Notes under the pieces: generated by a model
Database searches by the model: none
Told to the model about the DNA's origin: nothing
Seen by the model: the letters and a program-made list of their open reading frames with translations, nothing else
Assembly: GCA_003952965.2 (NCBI GenBank)
Contig: CM025850.1
Span: 18,476,376-18,540,375 of the forward strand
DNA length: 64,000 bases
Origin: Morella rubra
Lineage: Eukaryota > Streptophyta > Magnoliopsida > Fagales > Myricaceae
Direction: 5' to 3'
In this document: positions 48,766 through 60,998 of the stretch, one piece after another
How positions within the stretch are numbered: position 1 is the first letter of the stretch
Layout of the letters: each line of letters starts with the position of its first letter
Program-made: the position numbers and the translations under genes

Positions 48766-50502
48766 CTACCTTTTTGAACCCCCAAACTGGCTGAATAGTC
48801 GCTTTGACATGTCGCTCATTTTCTTCTCCATTACAGAGGACATTTTCTTCTCCAGTTCCTTCGATATTTCTGCCCGTAAGCGCTCTTGCTCCTTTCGCAT
48901 GCGCTCTTGTTCCAGTTGTATGCGCTCCTCGTGCTCTATTCGCATGCGCTCTTGCTCCCTTTTCATGCGCTCCTCCTGCTCCAACCGGATGCGCTCCTGC
49001 TCCACCCGCTGCTCCTCACGGTGGTCCCTCAGCGTGGCCTCCATTTCAGCTTGCTTCTTCGCAAATTCTTGCAAGTCTTTTTCTCTAGCAGCTCTCATCG
49101 CCTCTATCTCATCCCTTGCCTTTGCTAGCTGGTGCTGTAGATCAGAAGACTGTGTAGTCAAAGTTGATGAAGGCGGAGGCTTAACCGCCCGTCCTAATCC
49201 CCGAACATATCCCGACTTCTTGCCCAATATCTCGGAATATACTATAATTTCGATATAAGTTTTCCTTTCTAAATCACACTGACGCTGGAAGGCATCCATC
49301 CGTTCCTGAAAAAATGACAATAATTACCAGAAACATTAATGTAGATAAACTATACATAAATTACATAAAGTAGATTAAAATGAAAGCGACTTACATAAAT
49401 TTCTCTCGCTCCTTTCGAGGTCTGAAATCCCATCTTTGTTTGTATAATTCTTTTTATATAGCTCTGTAGGATTGATATTGCCGCTTTCTTGATTTTTCTA
49501 CATGACAATAGCATAAAGTTATTGACAAACAATATCAATAAAGTCTAAGATTTAGTTGTTAACTTACCATGCAAGCTCGTGTGCGCTGGAACGAGCGCGA
49601 ACTAGCAGCGTGGTTCACAGTCAACTTTGATCTATTCTTCTTATTTTGCTCGCTTCGTTTCTTGCGATATTTTAAGTAATTAAATATTAAAAGAATGTAA
49701 TATTTAAGCAATGAGTTTTTGTAATCACGTACCATAAATGTTCGCTGGTGAACAGATCGCATAACTCCTTCCACTGTTCTTCTGTGGTATCAGGGTGCGG
49801 CTTCAGCAACGCCGCCTCTTTACTCGGGAACTTCTTAAAATACGCATGCATTCGGTTGCAGTGCGTTCGACGTGCCGTCATCATAGTCTCGACCACCGTC
49901 CTCACGTCCTCATGATGGGTGTAGTCAAGGTCGAACTGGTCCTGCATAAGTACCAAAACATACAATATCACAATGATAAACGAAATGCGTCCACCAAAAA
50001 TTTATGTTTACGAATTTAATTATACCAACACCCGGTCCATAATGTACTCCTTCACTTCTACAGGAACATCGACCCACTTGTTAACTGAGATCGGAATCAA
50101 CCCTCGGACCAATATTCCAATCTTCGTCGATAGAATGGCAGTAGTGGAAGAAACTCCTCCACACTCTCCCTCCGGGATATACACCGATAGTTTCAGGACC
50201 CGGACCCGGACCCAAGACTCTTCTCCAAACTGACTCCACGTGTCCTACCTCGCCCACATTTAGAAGCTGATGTCGCTACATAAAATAAAATTAACAAAGT
50301 TAGTCGGTCGGTTAACTTAAAAAAATTGAAATATAACTTAGAATAATTTCTTACATGCACAACTACTAGGACAAGCTGGCGTGCCTTAACTCATGCTTCA
50401 TTCACTCTCGGAGAAGGAGCGCTCAGCGTAGGACTCGGGATCGGACTCATACTATACTAATTGTCCAGAAGTAACTGAAGGAAATTCTCGTCCACGCTTC
50501 AT
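48766..50502 (-). pseudogene. Transposase_24-like gene, right copy
   Basis: Mirror of 9,689-11,423. The last exon is open here from before the splice acceptor to the stop at 48,766, joining ERMDAFQRQCDLERKTYIEI to YSEILGKKSGYVRGLGRAV and the RMxxEQER coiled coil. This shows the left copy's break at 10,920-10,945 is a lesion. In exon 1 one base is missing relative to the left copy, giving a TGA in NEA, and a one-base change in the GGGTCC repeat of exon 2 shifts that frame. The N-terminal exons are therefore broken. Confidence 0.75.
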
Positions 50503-52319
50503 TTCACCGTAGAAGCTGTGACATAACAAAATAAACGATAAAGATATGGTAAACGAGACATTATACATGTATAAAGCTCAAACATTATACATGTATCACT
50601 ATTAAAAAAACACTCTTGTAATCATTCTCCAGTCTTCTCAAACTTCATGATTCATTTTCAAACTCAAGCACTTCAATAATTAAATATGAGAATATAATAA
50701 CTTGCAATCTGCCCTAACCAGCGATCGATCGTTACTATAGACGATCGATCGTCATTATATAGACGATCGATCGCTGAACCTCCATCTAACACACGATCGA
50801 TCGTCAGAATCTGGTGATCGATCGTGAGTAACCCAGATCGACAAAACAGCTTGCCAGCCTCCCACACACTCAAATCCACGCCCAAAACACTCACAAATCA
50901 TTCTCATGCAATACTAATTTTAATATACATATTAAAACACTCTAAGAAGCTCTAATCAACAAAATCCAATCCACAACACCCACGAATAGAAAAATAAAAA
51001 TAACACCAAAATAACCGACGAAATCAATCAAAAATTGTAGTGTAGGTTGAGGATATTACCTTTTGCACGAAATGTAGACCAAAATGAACTAAATTCACAC
51101 TAAAATCTCACAAATGTCGCCCAAATTTTTCAATACTCACCCGGTTAAAAAACCAATGAATTTGAGCTTGGGCTTAACCTTAAGGACTTCTAAACACTCT
51201 CACAACTAAAAGGACGGTATTTAGACAAAATTAAAGGAAAAATGGCTCCTTCCGCGAGTCTCTAGTTTCCTCTTGCCGTGGGTGTGTTTTTGCTTCACCC
51301 ACGGCTTTAGAGCATCCTGGCATTTCAAGCGCGATAAACACCGATCGATCGGTACCAACCATAAAATTTCCGCCCAGATTTTATACCGATCGATCGGTAC
51401 TATTACCGATCGATCGTGACGAGAATAAAAACGTCGTATGAAGACCCAAAATTAACGATCCATTGGTACCAAAATATTAAACGACACCGTTATGTACCGA
51501 TCGATCGCCAATAACGCGATCGATCGGTAAACCTAATTATTAGAAAATAGTTTTTAGCCTAACAAATGACTTAATTATTAAAATTAATTTACTTATAATA
51601 TCATATTAATGCATACCTCATACTATAAATTATAATCATGTGTTAAATAAGCGTTATGTCACTAATTTCTAATATCTTAATACCTTACTCATACTAACAC
51701 AAACAAAATGCATCTATGTTGCAACATGTATAACTTATAAATGCTTTCTTAAAAATTAATGATATGTACTTGATATGTTTTTATGTAATCTAAATACATC
51801 CTAACATACTTTGTTAATATATATTTCTATGTTTCTAATCATTTAAACTCACATTATTTAAAAAAATGAGGGTTACATTAAAAACTAATGTAGCGATCGA
51901 TCGGCGTATATACCGATCGATCGGTTAGTGCACCCAAACGACGACGGATAACACCGATGGATCGGTGTGCACTTACCGATCGATCGGTGTATTTAGTTGC
52001 AAAACAAAAAAATAAAAAACGATTTCTTGTTAAATTCTTATATTAGTTATTTGATAAACCACTTATTTCGTTATTTTTGCCGACCAAAGGGTATATTGGT
52101 CATTTTACTTATATAAGTGTCGATAAAGAAATACAAATAGAAAAACACGTAAATGTAATCAAAGTTTCTTCTGCATATCCACAGATAAACAGAAAATGTC
52201 TCAAATACGTAAATAAAAAAACCAAATCCAAATAAACACAAATGTCTCAAACAGATAAATAAAACCATAAATCAAAATGTATGTCCCAAATAGATATAAA
52301 AAAATAACATAAAAACTCA

Positions 52320-53572
52320 TCAACGTCGAACAGCATCACGGAAAGTGGCCACGTCATCAGGAATATCTCCGGGAATCCTCTGTGGATCTGCCTCCATCTT
52401 GAAATCATCCAGAGTCTTTTTAATTTCTTCCAGCTGCTCGTTGACATCCGCCATATGAGCCACGACCGACTTGTTGCGCAGCATTGTCACAGTGCACTCC
52501 CCATCGAAGGCGGTCCGGAGCTCCTTCAGCTGCTCCTCTATTGACTGCATCCGCCTCTCAACAGGCTGTAGAGTGGCCTTCATAGTCGCGCCGACACTGT
52601 CGAAGTCCGCAAATAGCTGGGCCACCCATGGAGGAGGCACTGCAGGTGCTCCTGTCTCCATAGGTGCCTCTGACGCTGATGTCGAAGGCCGTGATGCCTC
52701 CTCTACGGCCGCTGCTGCTCTACGAGCGAACCGTCGAGTCAATGCCCCCTCCTGGCCCCGGCTCCTAGACAGAGTGAACTTGTTCAGCGCACTCTTAACC
52801 TCCTTACGTGTATCCGAGGCAGCGATCACGACTCCCCGAGAAATGAGGAACTGAGTCAGAAACACGCCATATGGGAGGCTATATTCCTTAATTTCCCAAG
52901 CCTCATCCATAATCACTCGAACATGTACAACGGAAAATCTATCCGCGTCTGCTGACCCAGTAAGAGCATGCACTGAGCTCTCGTGAATGGACACTCGGTG
53001 GAATGAGTTCTGCCATCGACGTTCGGCGTCCAGATAAGGTGCAAAATCCGCCAAAACTCACTGAACTCACTCTACTTAATTATGCTGCCCACCACTGCAG
53101 AGGTCTTCCCAGTCATCAGCGTCCACAAATCCTGCTCTGATGTCCTCTGTTCATCATTCAAGGGTACTGCGGGAAACAGGGGCTCTCGGGCAGGGGGCAG
53201 TTTAAGAAATCGGCAATGACGTCTGCCGAGAATAAGAACTGCACGCCTCGCACCTCTAGCTGCACCTCAGGTGCTCTATCGACCGAGACGAGTGCACAGA
53301 AGAAATCTTGCACAACTGCGTCCACGCAAAACCCCTCAGTCCACGAGCTGATGAAGAAATCCTTGGTACTCGAAGAGCTGGTAGAGGGAGTGCTCCTCGT
53401 ACAATAACTGGTCAAAATCAGATAGCGTCACAAAACGCTCTTTGGCCACTGGCTGCCCCCTCAGGTACTCCATTCGCCTCTCCAAGGTCATCATTGGATC
53501 AGCGACTTCTTGCTCTTGGGACGACGATCCCATCCCGGTTCTCGTTGTGCGTGCACGCTTAACTCCTGACAT
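52320..53572 (-). pseudogene. Plant-transposon-domain protein, broken right copy
   Basis: Mirror of the intact 419-residue frame at 6,550-7,809. Against that copy it has lost 2 bases near codon 77 (53,343), one base near codon 138 (after SPCFP) and has a CAG to TAG nonsense change at the Gln of SIIKQSEF, with further small indels. The C-terminal coiled-coil half (53,054-52,320) is still open. Confidence 0.85.
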
Positions 53573-53689
53573 TTTATGTATACTGCAAAAGTTGTATATA
53601 AATATGTGTTAATAAGCAATCACAATAACGTATTACTTTAAAAAAAAAAGTAATCACAATCACGTAATTATTAATGAAGTTGAAACAAA

Positions 53690-54150
53690 CATCCGATCGA
53701 TCACTAAATATGCGATCGATCGTTTCTAAATTACGATCGATCACGATCGATCACTAAATATCGATCGTTTCAAATTTTACGATCGATCACTAAATACCGA
53801 TCGATCACTAAATGGCGATCGATCAATCATTTGACCGATCGAACGCTATCGGTTAAAAGACGCGTTTCAGTGCACAGACGATCGATCGTCCATGCAACCA
53901 AATGCACAGTATCACTAAGGATCGATCGGATCGATCGCTTAGGTGTAAGCGATCGATCGATACTAATAACGATCGATCGTCTATATAAACGATCGATCGA
54001 GCCCGAATTGAAACGCACAGTTTTGAGGAGACGATCGATCGCTCACTAAAGCATCGATCGCTCCGTACCAAATTCAGCGATCGATCGGTGAATTTAACCG
54101 ATCGATCATTTGACCTACCACTTACACACCGATCGATCGCCTATGGAGGC
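53690..54150. repeat. CGATCGATCG subterminal array (right-arm copy)
   Basis: Dense copies of the self-complementary core, corresponding to 5,970-6,430. Several read CGATCGATCA, losing symmetry at one end. Confidence 0.85.
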
Positions 54151-54894
54151 GATCGATCGTTATGGGAACAAATACACACAGACGTTCCAAAACCCCAAAA
54201 CAGGCCCAAAATCACCCAAAATTGATCCCAAAACAATCCTAAAACAATCAATAATAAAATAAATATATCCTAAATGGATGATATAGCAAATTAGAAAACG
54301 TAAACTAAAAATTCGCTGAACAACCGCTTAATATTGCTTAAAAAACAATATAAGTACGTACCTTTGACGTAGAAGACAATGAAGGATGATTCCACGCACT
54401 TTGAAAGACAATGCAGCACGAAATGGCTCCTTGCACTTTGAGAGGATTCGAGAGATTTCGTGGAGAGATAACCGGTAAAAATGACTTTGGCAGTTTCATA
54501 TAATCGTTTGTGCCGATCGATCGGTAGTTACTAACCGATCGATCGCTATGTTCTAACACGTGGCGTCTTTCCATTCGTTGAACGGCGATTCAAAAAAAGT
54601 GACGGTTACACTTACCGATCGATCGTCCGATTCGTTTCGTATTTGCAGACGGTTACATATCGATCGATCGGTGGGTGACGAAACTTTCCGTCACCAAAAG
54701 ATTAACTTTTAGTGACAACAATTTTATTTCGTCACAAATAAAACCTTTAGTGACGAAAAGAAAAGTAATTTCGTCACGAAAAAACTTTTTTGTGACGAAA
54801 ATAGCATTTTGTCACTAAAAATTGACTTTTAGTGACGAAATTCAATTCGTCACCGAAAATTTCGTCACTAAAAGTCAATTTTCTAGTAGTGTCT

Positions 54895-55535
54895 CTTCTG
54901 GACAACTCACGGTGTTTGTGTCCCAACCAAAATTTTAGTCTAAAAAAATAATTATAGAATAATATCTTTTTTTATTAAATTATCTGTTTTCATTATAATA
55001 ATATAAAAAAAATTACACAAATAATTTCTTTTCAGTTTTTTCATCCACTCCACTCAAACAAAAAGAGAACTCAGTTACGAGGGAGGATAATAGCCATGTA
55101 TAATCTTTCCTCTAAGCGGCTAAAATCATCTCGCAAAGGGGCAAGATTCTGCTACAGAAAATGAAAAATATGCATATAACCAGATAGGCATGAACATTTT
55201 GCGCCTTTAACACCACATTCAAATGACTTTCACGAACCGAAATCGTATGAATCAAGGTAAAGAAGGGGATAGCTTCGGAAGCAAACATGCTAGCATGAAT
55301 TAGGCTAGAGACTCTGTGAAAAGGAATTTGATAGGACTTTTGCGCTTAAAAAATTGGCTCAGAAGGCCAGAAGAACGTTCAAGCCCTTGAACTAATAATT
55401 ATATACGCCTTAAATGAGGACTTGCGAGTTATCACTGTCAAACTGGCAGGCCACCAGATCGGTCTAGGTGTCCATGACTCTAGCAGTTTCTCGGGTTTAA
55501 ACCTGATCACATTGTTTTCTAAGGAATGAAGGCCC
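54895..55535. other. Upstream region of right GPAT, no gene
   Basis: Mirror of 4,588-5,228; no gene seen. Confidence 0.5.
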
Positions 55536-55536
55536 C

Positions 55537-55543
55537 TATAAAA
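55537..55543 (+). promoter_or_regulatory. TATA box of GPAT (right)
   Basis: TATAAAA, 45 bp upstream of the ATG at 55,588 and two bases before the C17 tract. Confidence 0.65.
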
Positions 55544-55545
55544 TG

Positions 55546-55562
55546 CCCCCCCCCCCCCCCCC
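55546..55562. repeat. C17 homopolymer in GPAT core promoter
   Basis: Same length as the partner tract at 4,561-4,577, placed between TATA and ATG. Confidence 0.9.
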
Positions 55563-55587
55563 TGTCAAAAGGAATGAGTAACAAAAA

Positions 55588-57297
55588 ATGGCTGGAAAAG
55601 TTCTCAATTTGACTGCTCTTCTCATCCTGTCCAAAACTTTAGTAAGAAGAACTGGGAACCAACTAAACCTCCACGGGAAGCATAGCAATGTCCATGCCTC
55701 CGGCTCAAAGTTTCAGAAGTACTCTTATCTTGCCGATAGATCACAGGAACTTCAACACCAGGCTTTGCTGTTTCATGTAGAGGGAGCTCTGTTGAAATCA
55801 TCATCGCTCTTTCCTTACTTCATGCTTGTGGCCGCTGAAGCTGGAGGGCCCTTGAGAGCTCTTTTACTGTTTCTCTTGTACCCTTTTGTGAAACTTCTTA
55901 GTTTGGTTTCTGAAGAACTGGGACTGAAGATAATGGTTTTTGTATGCTTCGTGGGGATTAAGAAGGACCGTTTTAGAGCTGGAAGAGCTGTCTTACCCAA
56001 GTTCTTCTTAGAGGACGTTGGCTATGAATGCTTCCAAGTGGTGATGGGATTTGGGAAAAAGGTGGGCGTGTCTAATTTGCCCAGAGTGATGGTGGAGAGT
56101 TTTCTGAGAGATTACTTGGAGGTTGATGATGTTGTGGGGAGAGAGTTGAAGGTAGTCGGTGGGTATTATGTGGGTCTGATGGAGGAAAAGAAGGCGACTA
56201 GAGTAGTTCTGAAGGAGATATCTGGGGAGGAAAAAGTCGGGCCGCATGTTCTGGGGCTTACTTCTTACAACATGTCTCTTGATCAGCAACTTCTTTCTTG
56301 TTGCAAGGTTAAAATCATTCTTTTGTGTGTGCGTTTTTGTGAAGGATTCCAGGTGTGTCGCTCTTAACAAACATTTTACTGATTTTTTTTTTTTTTGCAC
56401 CAGGTAATTTGCTTGGTCAGTGAGACTGACAAGAGGAACTGGCAAGTCCTTCCGAGAGAGAAATATCCAAAACCACTGATCTTTCATGATGGAAGATTGT
56501 CGTTTCGGCCAACTCCACTTGACACTTTGGTCATGATAATGTGGGTACCGTTAGGTTTTGTGCTTTTCATTAGCAGAGTATTTGTTACATTAGCACTTTC
56601 CTACGAGCTATCCTACATTATGCTGTCCTTGCTTGGGATGAGAGCCACTAAAACGGAGACAAACTCCTCTGTCACCCCAATCGGCAATAAAGAGAGAACA
56701 AAGGGCATGCTCTATGTATGCAACCACAGAACTCTGCTTGACCCAGTCTATGTTTCATTGGCTCTCAAGAAACCAGTCACTGCAGCCACATATAGCGTAA
56801 GTAGGCTTTCTGAGCTTATTTCGCCTATTAAAACATTTCGATTGACAAGAAACAAGGAGGAAGACGCAAAGAAGATGGAGAAGCAGCTGAGTCAAGGTGG
56901 CGTTGTGATCTGTCCCGAAGGAACCACTTGTAGGGAACCATATCTACTTCGCTTTAGTCCTCTGTTTGCAGAGACAACGGATCACATAGTTCCTGTTGCC
57001 ATCGACCTTCAGGTTAGCATGTTCTACGGAACAACAGCTTGTGGGTTTAAATTCTTAGACCCTATTTTCTTTCTTATGAATCCAACTACCTTCTTGCACG
57101 CGAAGATTCTAGAGAAGTTACCAGAGAATTTTACGTGCGGGGTTGGAGGGAAATCCAAGTTTGAAATAGCCAATTACGTGCAGACAGAGATAGGTAAAGC
57201 ATTCGGGTATCAGTGCACCAATCTAACGAGGAAAGAAAAATACATGTTCTTGGCAGGCAATGAAGGGAAAATACAATTCGCAAGAACAGCCAGTTAG
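55588..57297 (+). CDS. GPAT3: Glycerol-3-phosphate acyltransferase, GPAT2/3-like (right copy)
   Basis: Exons 55588-56307 and 56404-57297 encode the same 537 residues as the left copy, with the same phase-0 intron. All four acyltransferase blocks and the altered HAD motif (H-V-E-G) are present. The gene points away from the palindrome centre, toward the copia remnant. Promoter, TATA box and C17 tract are duplicated with it, so both copies should be competent for expression unless silenced. That nothing differs in the coding sequence while the neighbouring CACTA copies differ by tens of bases argues for purifying constraint, gene conversion or collapsed reads; I cannot tell which. Confidence 0.93.
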
Positions 57298-57989
57298 TTT
57301 TCACGCCAGAAAGTCTTTTGCACTACTATTTCTAAAATATTCCCGAAGTAAAAAAAAGGGGGGTTCTCAGAGACTTCTAAAATGAGCATACTATTGAGTA
57401 CGCAAAAGTTTTTGCATTTATTTCATTTCTAAGGAAGACTGCACAAGTGTCTTCGAGCTTACTGTAAAAAGCACTGCAACGATGAGAATTGCTAGAGTTT
57501 ACTGTTTGCACATTAAGATTTGCTCTCTGTCTCTCTTTCCTACTATAGCCCTCTGTCTTGGAACAGGGGAATGAATGCTGTGATAAATCTAATTGCGGTG
57601 GTAGTTCTGGGCCCTTAAAAGCTTTTCAGCTTTGGTACTACTGGAGTATTTGCATTCTCTGATGATGACAGGTCCAACTATATTCCGCCTTTTCTTGAGG
57701 CTTTGCAATTTGCATGAACAAAAAGGGGTGTTTTGGATTTTGGTAGAAACAAATGCCGACTAATTAGAATATGAAGAACTCAGTTTTTTTTTTTTAGTGT
57801 AACGAGGAGGAACTTGTGCAATTAGGTCATTAGTAACCTCATCTAACCGATATAGGTAAATCTCAAAAAACTAGTGCAAATCTATCTATGCTCAGACTAC
57901 TCCCTCGCTTAAGTGAATTAAGATAACAATATCATTAATGCAAAAAGATACATCTTATTTCAAAATGTTAAATGAGATATCCATAAATA
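57298..57989. other. GPAT 3' region and copia remainder, right arm
   Basis: Mirror of 2,122-2,825; no gene seen. Confidence 0.4.
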
Positions 57990-58814
57990 ACATATATCAA
58001 ATCCAACAAAGTCCAAACTCTTAACATGAGTCTGAAAAATATCTCTAGCAATAGCCTTAGTAAGCGGGTCAGCTACCATCTTGCTAGTGGAAATATGTTG
58101 TAGGATCACCTCTTCCCGTGCAACAATGTCACGAATATAGTGGTAACAAATGTCAATGTGTTTGGTTTTTCCATGGTATTTGGGATCCTTGGTATATGCC
58201 AAAGCCGCCATACTATCACTATATATCTTAACAGCTTCATTTGCGAGAGCCGTAACAGATAGGAGCTGAAAGAATTTCCTCAACTAAACAGCCTCTTGTA
58301 CTACCGCTGAACAAGCAACATACTCAGACTCTATCGTGGACAAAGCTATGCATGATTGTTTCTTGCTACACCAAGGGATGGTTCCTGTACCAAGTAGTAA
58401 TGTGTAACCCGTAGTGGATTTACGTTCATCTCTGTCACTAGCCCAATTAGCATCACAGTAGCCACTCAATCTCATATCTCCACCATGATAGCAAAGAATG
58501 AGGTCCGAAGTCCCACGCAAATATCGAAAGATCCTTTTAACCGCTTGCCAAAGAACAGGTCCGTGGTTACTTTGATAATGACTTACCATACCAATTGCAA
58601 ACCAAATGTTCGATCGAGTACATATCATAGCGTACATTAAACTTCTAACTGCATTTGTATAGGGAGTCCTAGCCATTTTAATCTTTTCCTTATCATTCTT
58701 AGGGCAATTATCAAGGCTCAATGTATATCTCTTCTCGATTAGAGTGTCTACAGGTTTCAAATTATGCATATAGAATCGTTCTAGAATCCTCTCTATCTAT
58801 GTCTCTTGAGTCAA
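57990..58814 (-). pseudogene. Ty1/copia pol remnant (RT tail and RNase H), right copy
   Basis: A longer and better kept version of the left fragment. Reading leftward: YMHNLKPVDTLIEKRYTLSL, ARTPYTNAVRSLMYAMICTR, the RNase H region with YCDANWASDRDERKSTTGY and IESEYVACSA, then KIYSDSMAALAYTKDPKYHG and ADPLTKAIARDIF. Two in-frame TAG codons interrupt it, at 58,797-58,799 and 58,284-58,286; the left copy has a Cys codon at the second site. It extends about 170 bp beyond the last base shared with the left arm, then stops abruptly at 58,815. Confidence 0.87.
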
Positions 58815-59209
58815 TAAAAAAAAATCGAAAGTGTAACTTGTGTACAGATACATCCTACTCACTGGAACAGCCCGCCATGGATGAGAACGCGGTTCAAAAC
58901 ATGGGAAAACAAGCTCCGGAGCAAATAAGCAGTCCACGTTGCATGCTGATCTGTTTTGTCACATAATTATGTTTGTACCACACACCAATTACAATGAGAG
59001 GGTACGCAACTGCCACAAATAATTTATGTTGCAAAGCGTACTGGCGACTGTCACGCGACTAATCTAGCTGTCTACTAATTGGCCAACCCGGCCTGCAATA
59101 ATTTCTGGTTTTACTGCAGACCTACTCTCTGGACAAAACTATATATGCATCTCCTTTCTCAGCCACTCGATAGAAGTGCAGCTTCAGTGGGTGAGAGGAG
59201 AAGGTAAGC

Positions 59210-59253
59210 CAACCGCATACCTACCGTCGTGCAACCGCATACCTACCGTCGTG
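59210..59253. repeat. Two tandem 22-bp units
   Basis: CAACCGCATACCTACCGTCG plus TG, exactly twice in tandem. Confidence 0.9.
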
Positions 59254-60274
59254 CAATAAATGGCAAAAAGTGAAGGGGTGAATCAATGGATAAGAAAAAA
59301 AAAAAAAAAGGTATGGGAAATCAACCACATTCCTACCATCTTGTAACAATATAATGGAATAACTTCACTTTTTTCCTTTCTCATTATAGCATTACTTTAT
59401 TGTCTACAAATAATTTGAATCTGACATTGATCTCATAATTTGAGATCGCATTATAAAGTTTTTACCTAATATAATTAGGACTTGCCACTTATTGTCCGTG
59501 TCACTTGCTTACCCTTATCAGGAGTAATAAGTAGTCAATAAATGCCACACGCATTATATGAGTGTACGATAAAAACTAGACAAACATTGTACCAAAACTG
59601 GTCAATGTACGAGTTACCCCACAAATGATAAATTACCCAAAAATGTGGGGTTCAATAAAAAAAAAATATAAAGAGTGGGGTATCTGGACTTGATTTAGTG
59701 CTAACAATTCGTTCAAAACCTAATGGGAGGGGACATATGTTAAGTGCTTTGGTCATGGATCTAGTGATAGATGTATGCGCTGGAACAAGGTGGGAATCTA
59801 ATCTCTTAGACTTCCCTATGGTTGGACAGGTAGGACTCTTTGAGAGGTCTTTGGCCTCCTTGATAAAAATCTTCGAGGAATCCTGAACCTTCTAGATTCA
59901 ACTTGAGTTGAGATGGCAATCGACGATCTTTATTTATTAGTAGATGAGCTTTAAATATCACTTACAATCCTAGTTGGAGTGACACTACAGTCCTAATTAA
60001 AACAAAATTGAGATATTAAAGCAAACTTATCTCCTAATCAAACCTCTCCTAACCTCTAGAGACAGCACACTTCTCCTAACTTTCTAGGGATAACAACTCC
60101 TTAATCAAAGGAAACCCAAAAGCAATTTCATCCTTTTACTACTATCTGCAGTCCATAACAACATATGGTGAAACCAGTTGATTTTTGACGAACTCTTCGA
60201 CCAACTGCTCACTTGATAAGTCTCTAATTCCCCTCCGTGCGGCTAATCTGCTCACACACACACGATGAATACTT

Positions 60275-60305
60275 CCCCCCCCCCCTCCCCCCCCCCCCCC
60301 CCCCC
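60275..60305. repeat. C homopolymer, about 30 bases with one T
   Basis: Eleven C, one T at 60,286, then nineteen C. Length is unlikely to be exact in any assembly. Confidence 0.85.
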
Positions 60306-60383
60306 AAGGGAATGTGACATCCGATACTTCAGTTAGCTCTTTATCACAATTTCTAGGCTTATTTTTGTAAATGGTGTATTTTC

Positions 60384-60998
60384 TAAAGGTGAGCAAATTT
60401 TTTGACTAATATTGTAATTTCGGATTCCGATTCCAATACCGTAATTCCGCATCGAAATCGGAATGCATTTTTTGTATATTTTAGACGAAATTAGAATGAG
60501 AAATTCTTGCAGAATTTTCAATTTCAAAATTTTATATTATTTTAATAAATATAGCTCAAAACCTTATAATTTGACTTTAGATTTTAAGTGAATATTTATT
60601 TATTTTAGATAGGGTTTAAAACATTGTAATTTTAAAATAGGGCTCAAAACTTTTTTTGATGCCCATAATTTAAGAATGTTGTAATTTTATTTTAGATTAA
60701 TGTCTAGATTTTAGATGAATATTTATTTTACATTTTATTTATTGTTAATTTATGATGTATAACAAAATAATTTGTGCAAAATTTGGACCCAAAATGCTTT
60801 AAGGCCCAAAAAAAATTTAGCAAAAAAAGCCTACATAAGGAAACAGGAATTTCTAGTTTCCAATTTCAAAAATTTCGATTTCATTCCGGTATTTATCGGA
60901 ATGGAACTGCAACCAAATATTTGATTTCGGTAAGTACAGGAACATGAATGGATCGGAATAGGCCATTCCTATTCTATCCGTTTCGATACTCATCCTTA
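60384..60998. mobile_element. Non-autonomous hAT element (MITE-like)
   Basis: 615 bp beginning TAAAGGTGAGCAAA and ending, reversed, TAAGGATGAGTATC, flanked by a perfect 8-bp duplication GTATTTTC (60,376-60,383 and 60,999-61,006). Both are hAT hallmarks. The interior is AT-rich with repeated GGAAT/CGATTTC-type words and no coding capacity. Confidence 0.88.

Larger units (their letters stand above)
48021..54891 (-). mobile_element. CACTA (En/Spm) transposon, right-arm copy
   Basis: Reverse complement of the left-arm element with the same termini and the target duplication TCT at 48,018-48,020 and 54,892-54,894. It is 6,871 bp, 51 bp shorter than its partner. The CGATCGATCG arrays are at the same places (48,210-48,575, 50,715-50,830, 51,335-51,530, 51,895-51,990, 53,690-54,150 and 54,510-54,675) but many single motifs differ. 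Both genes carry different lesions from the left copy. Confidence 0.92.
30099..58644 (-). repeat. Right arm of giant inverted repeat
   Basis: Reverse complement of 1,471-30,000, with the same element order. Exons of STR8-like, importin alpha and GPAT match the left arm in the translations I compared. Differences concentrate in the LTR-like repeat, the CACTA element and AT-rich DNA such as 43,560-43,690. Confidence 0.95.
58815..60383. other. Right flank, no gene recognised
   Basis: Non-coding as far as I can see. It contains a possible TATA box (CTATATATG) near 59,141 without a convincing gene after it, an A run near 59,288-59,309, and short frames that lack support. The last 8 bases (60,376-60,383) are the hAT target duplication. 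Confidence 0.45.

Noticed and set aside
59698..59886. 62-residue plus-strand frame in the right flank
   Set aside because: No recognisable family, no splice or promoter context, and it is not clearly longer than chance.
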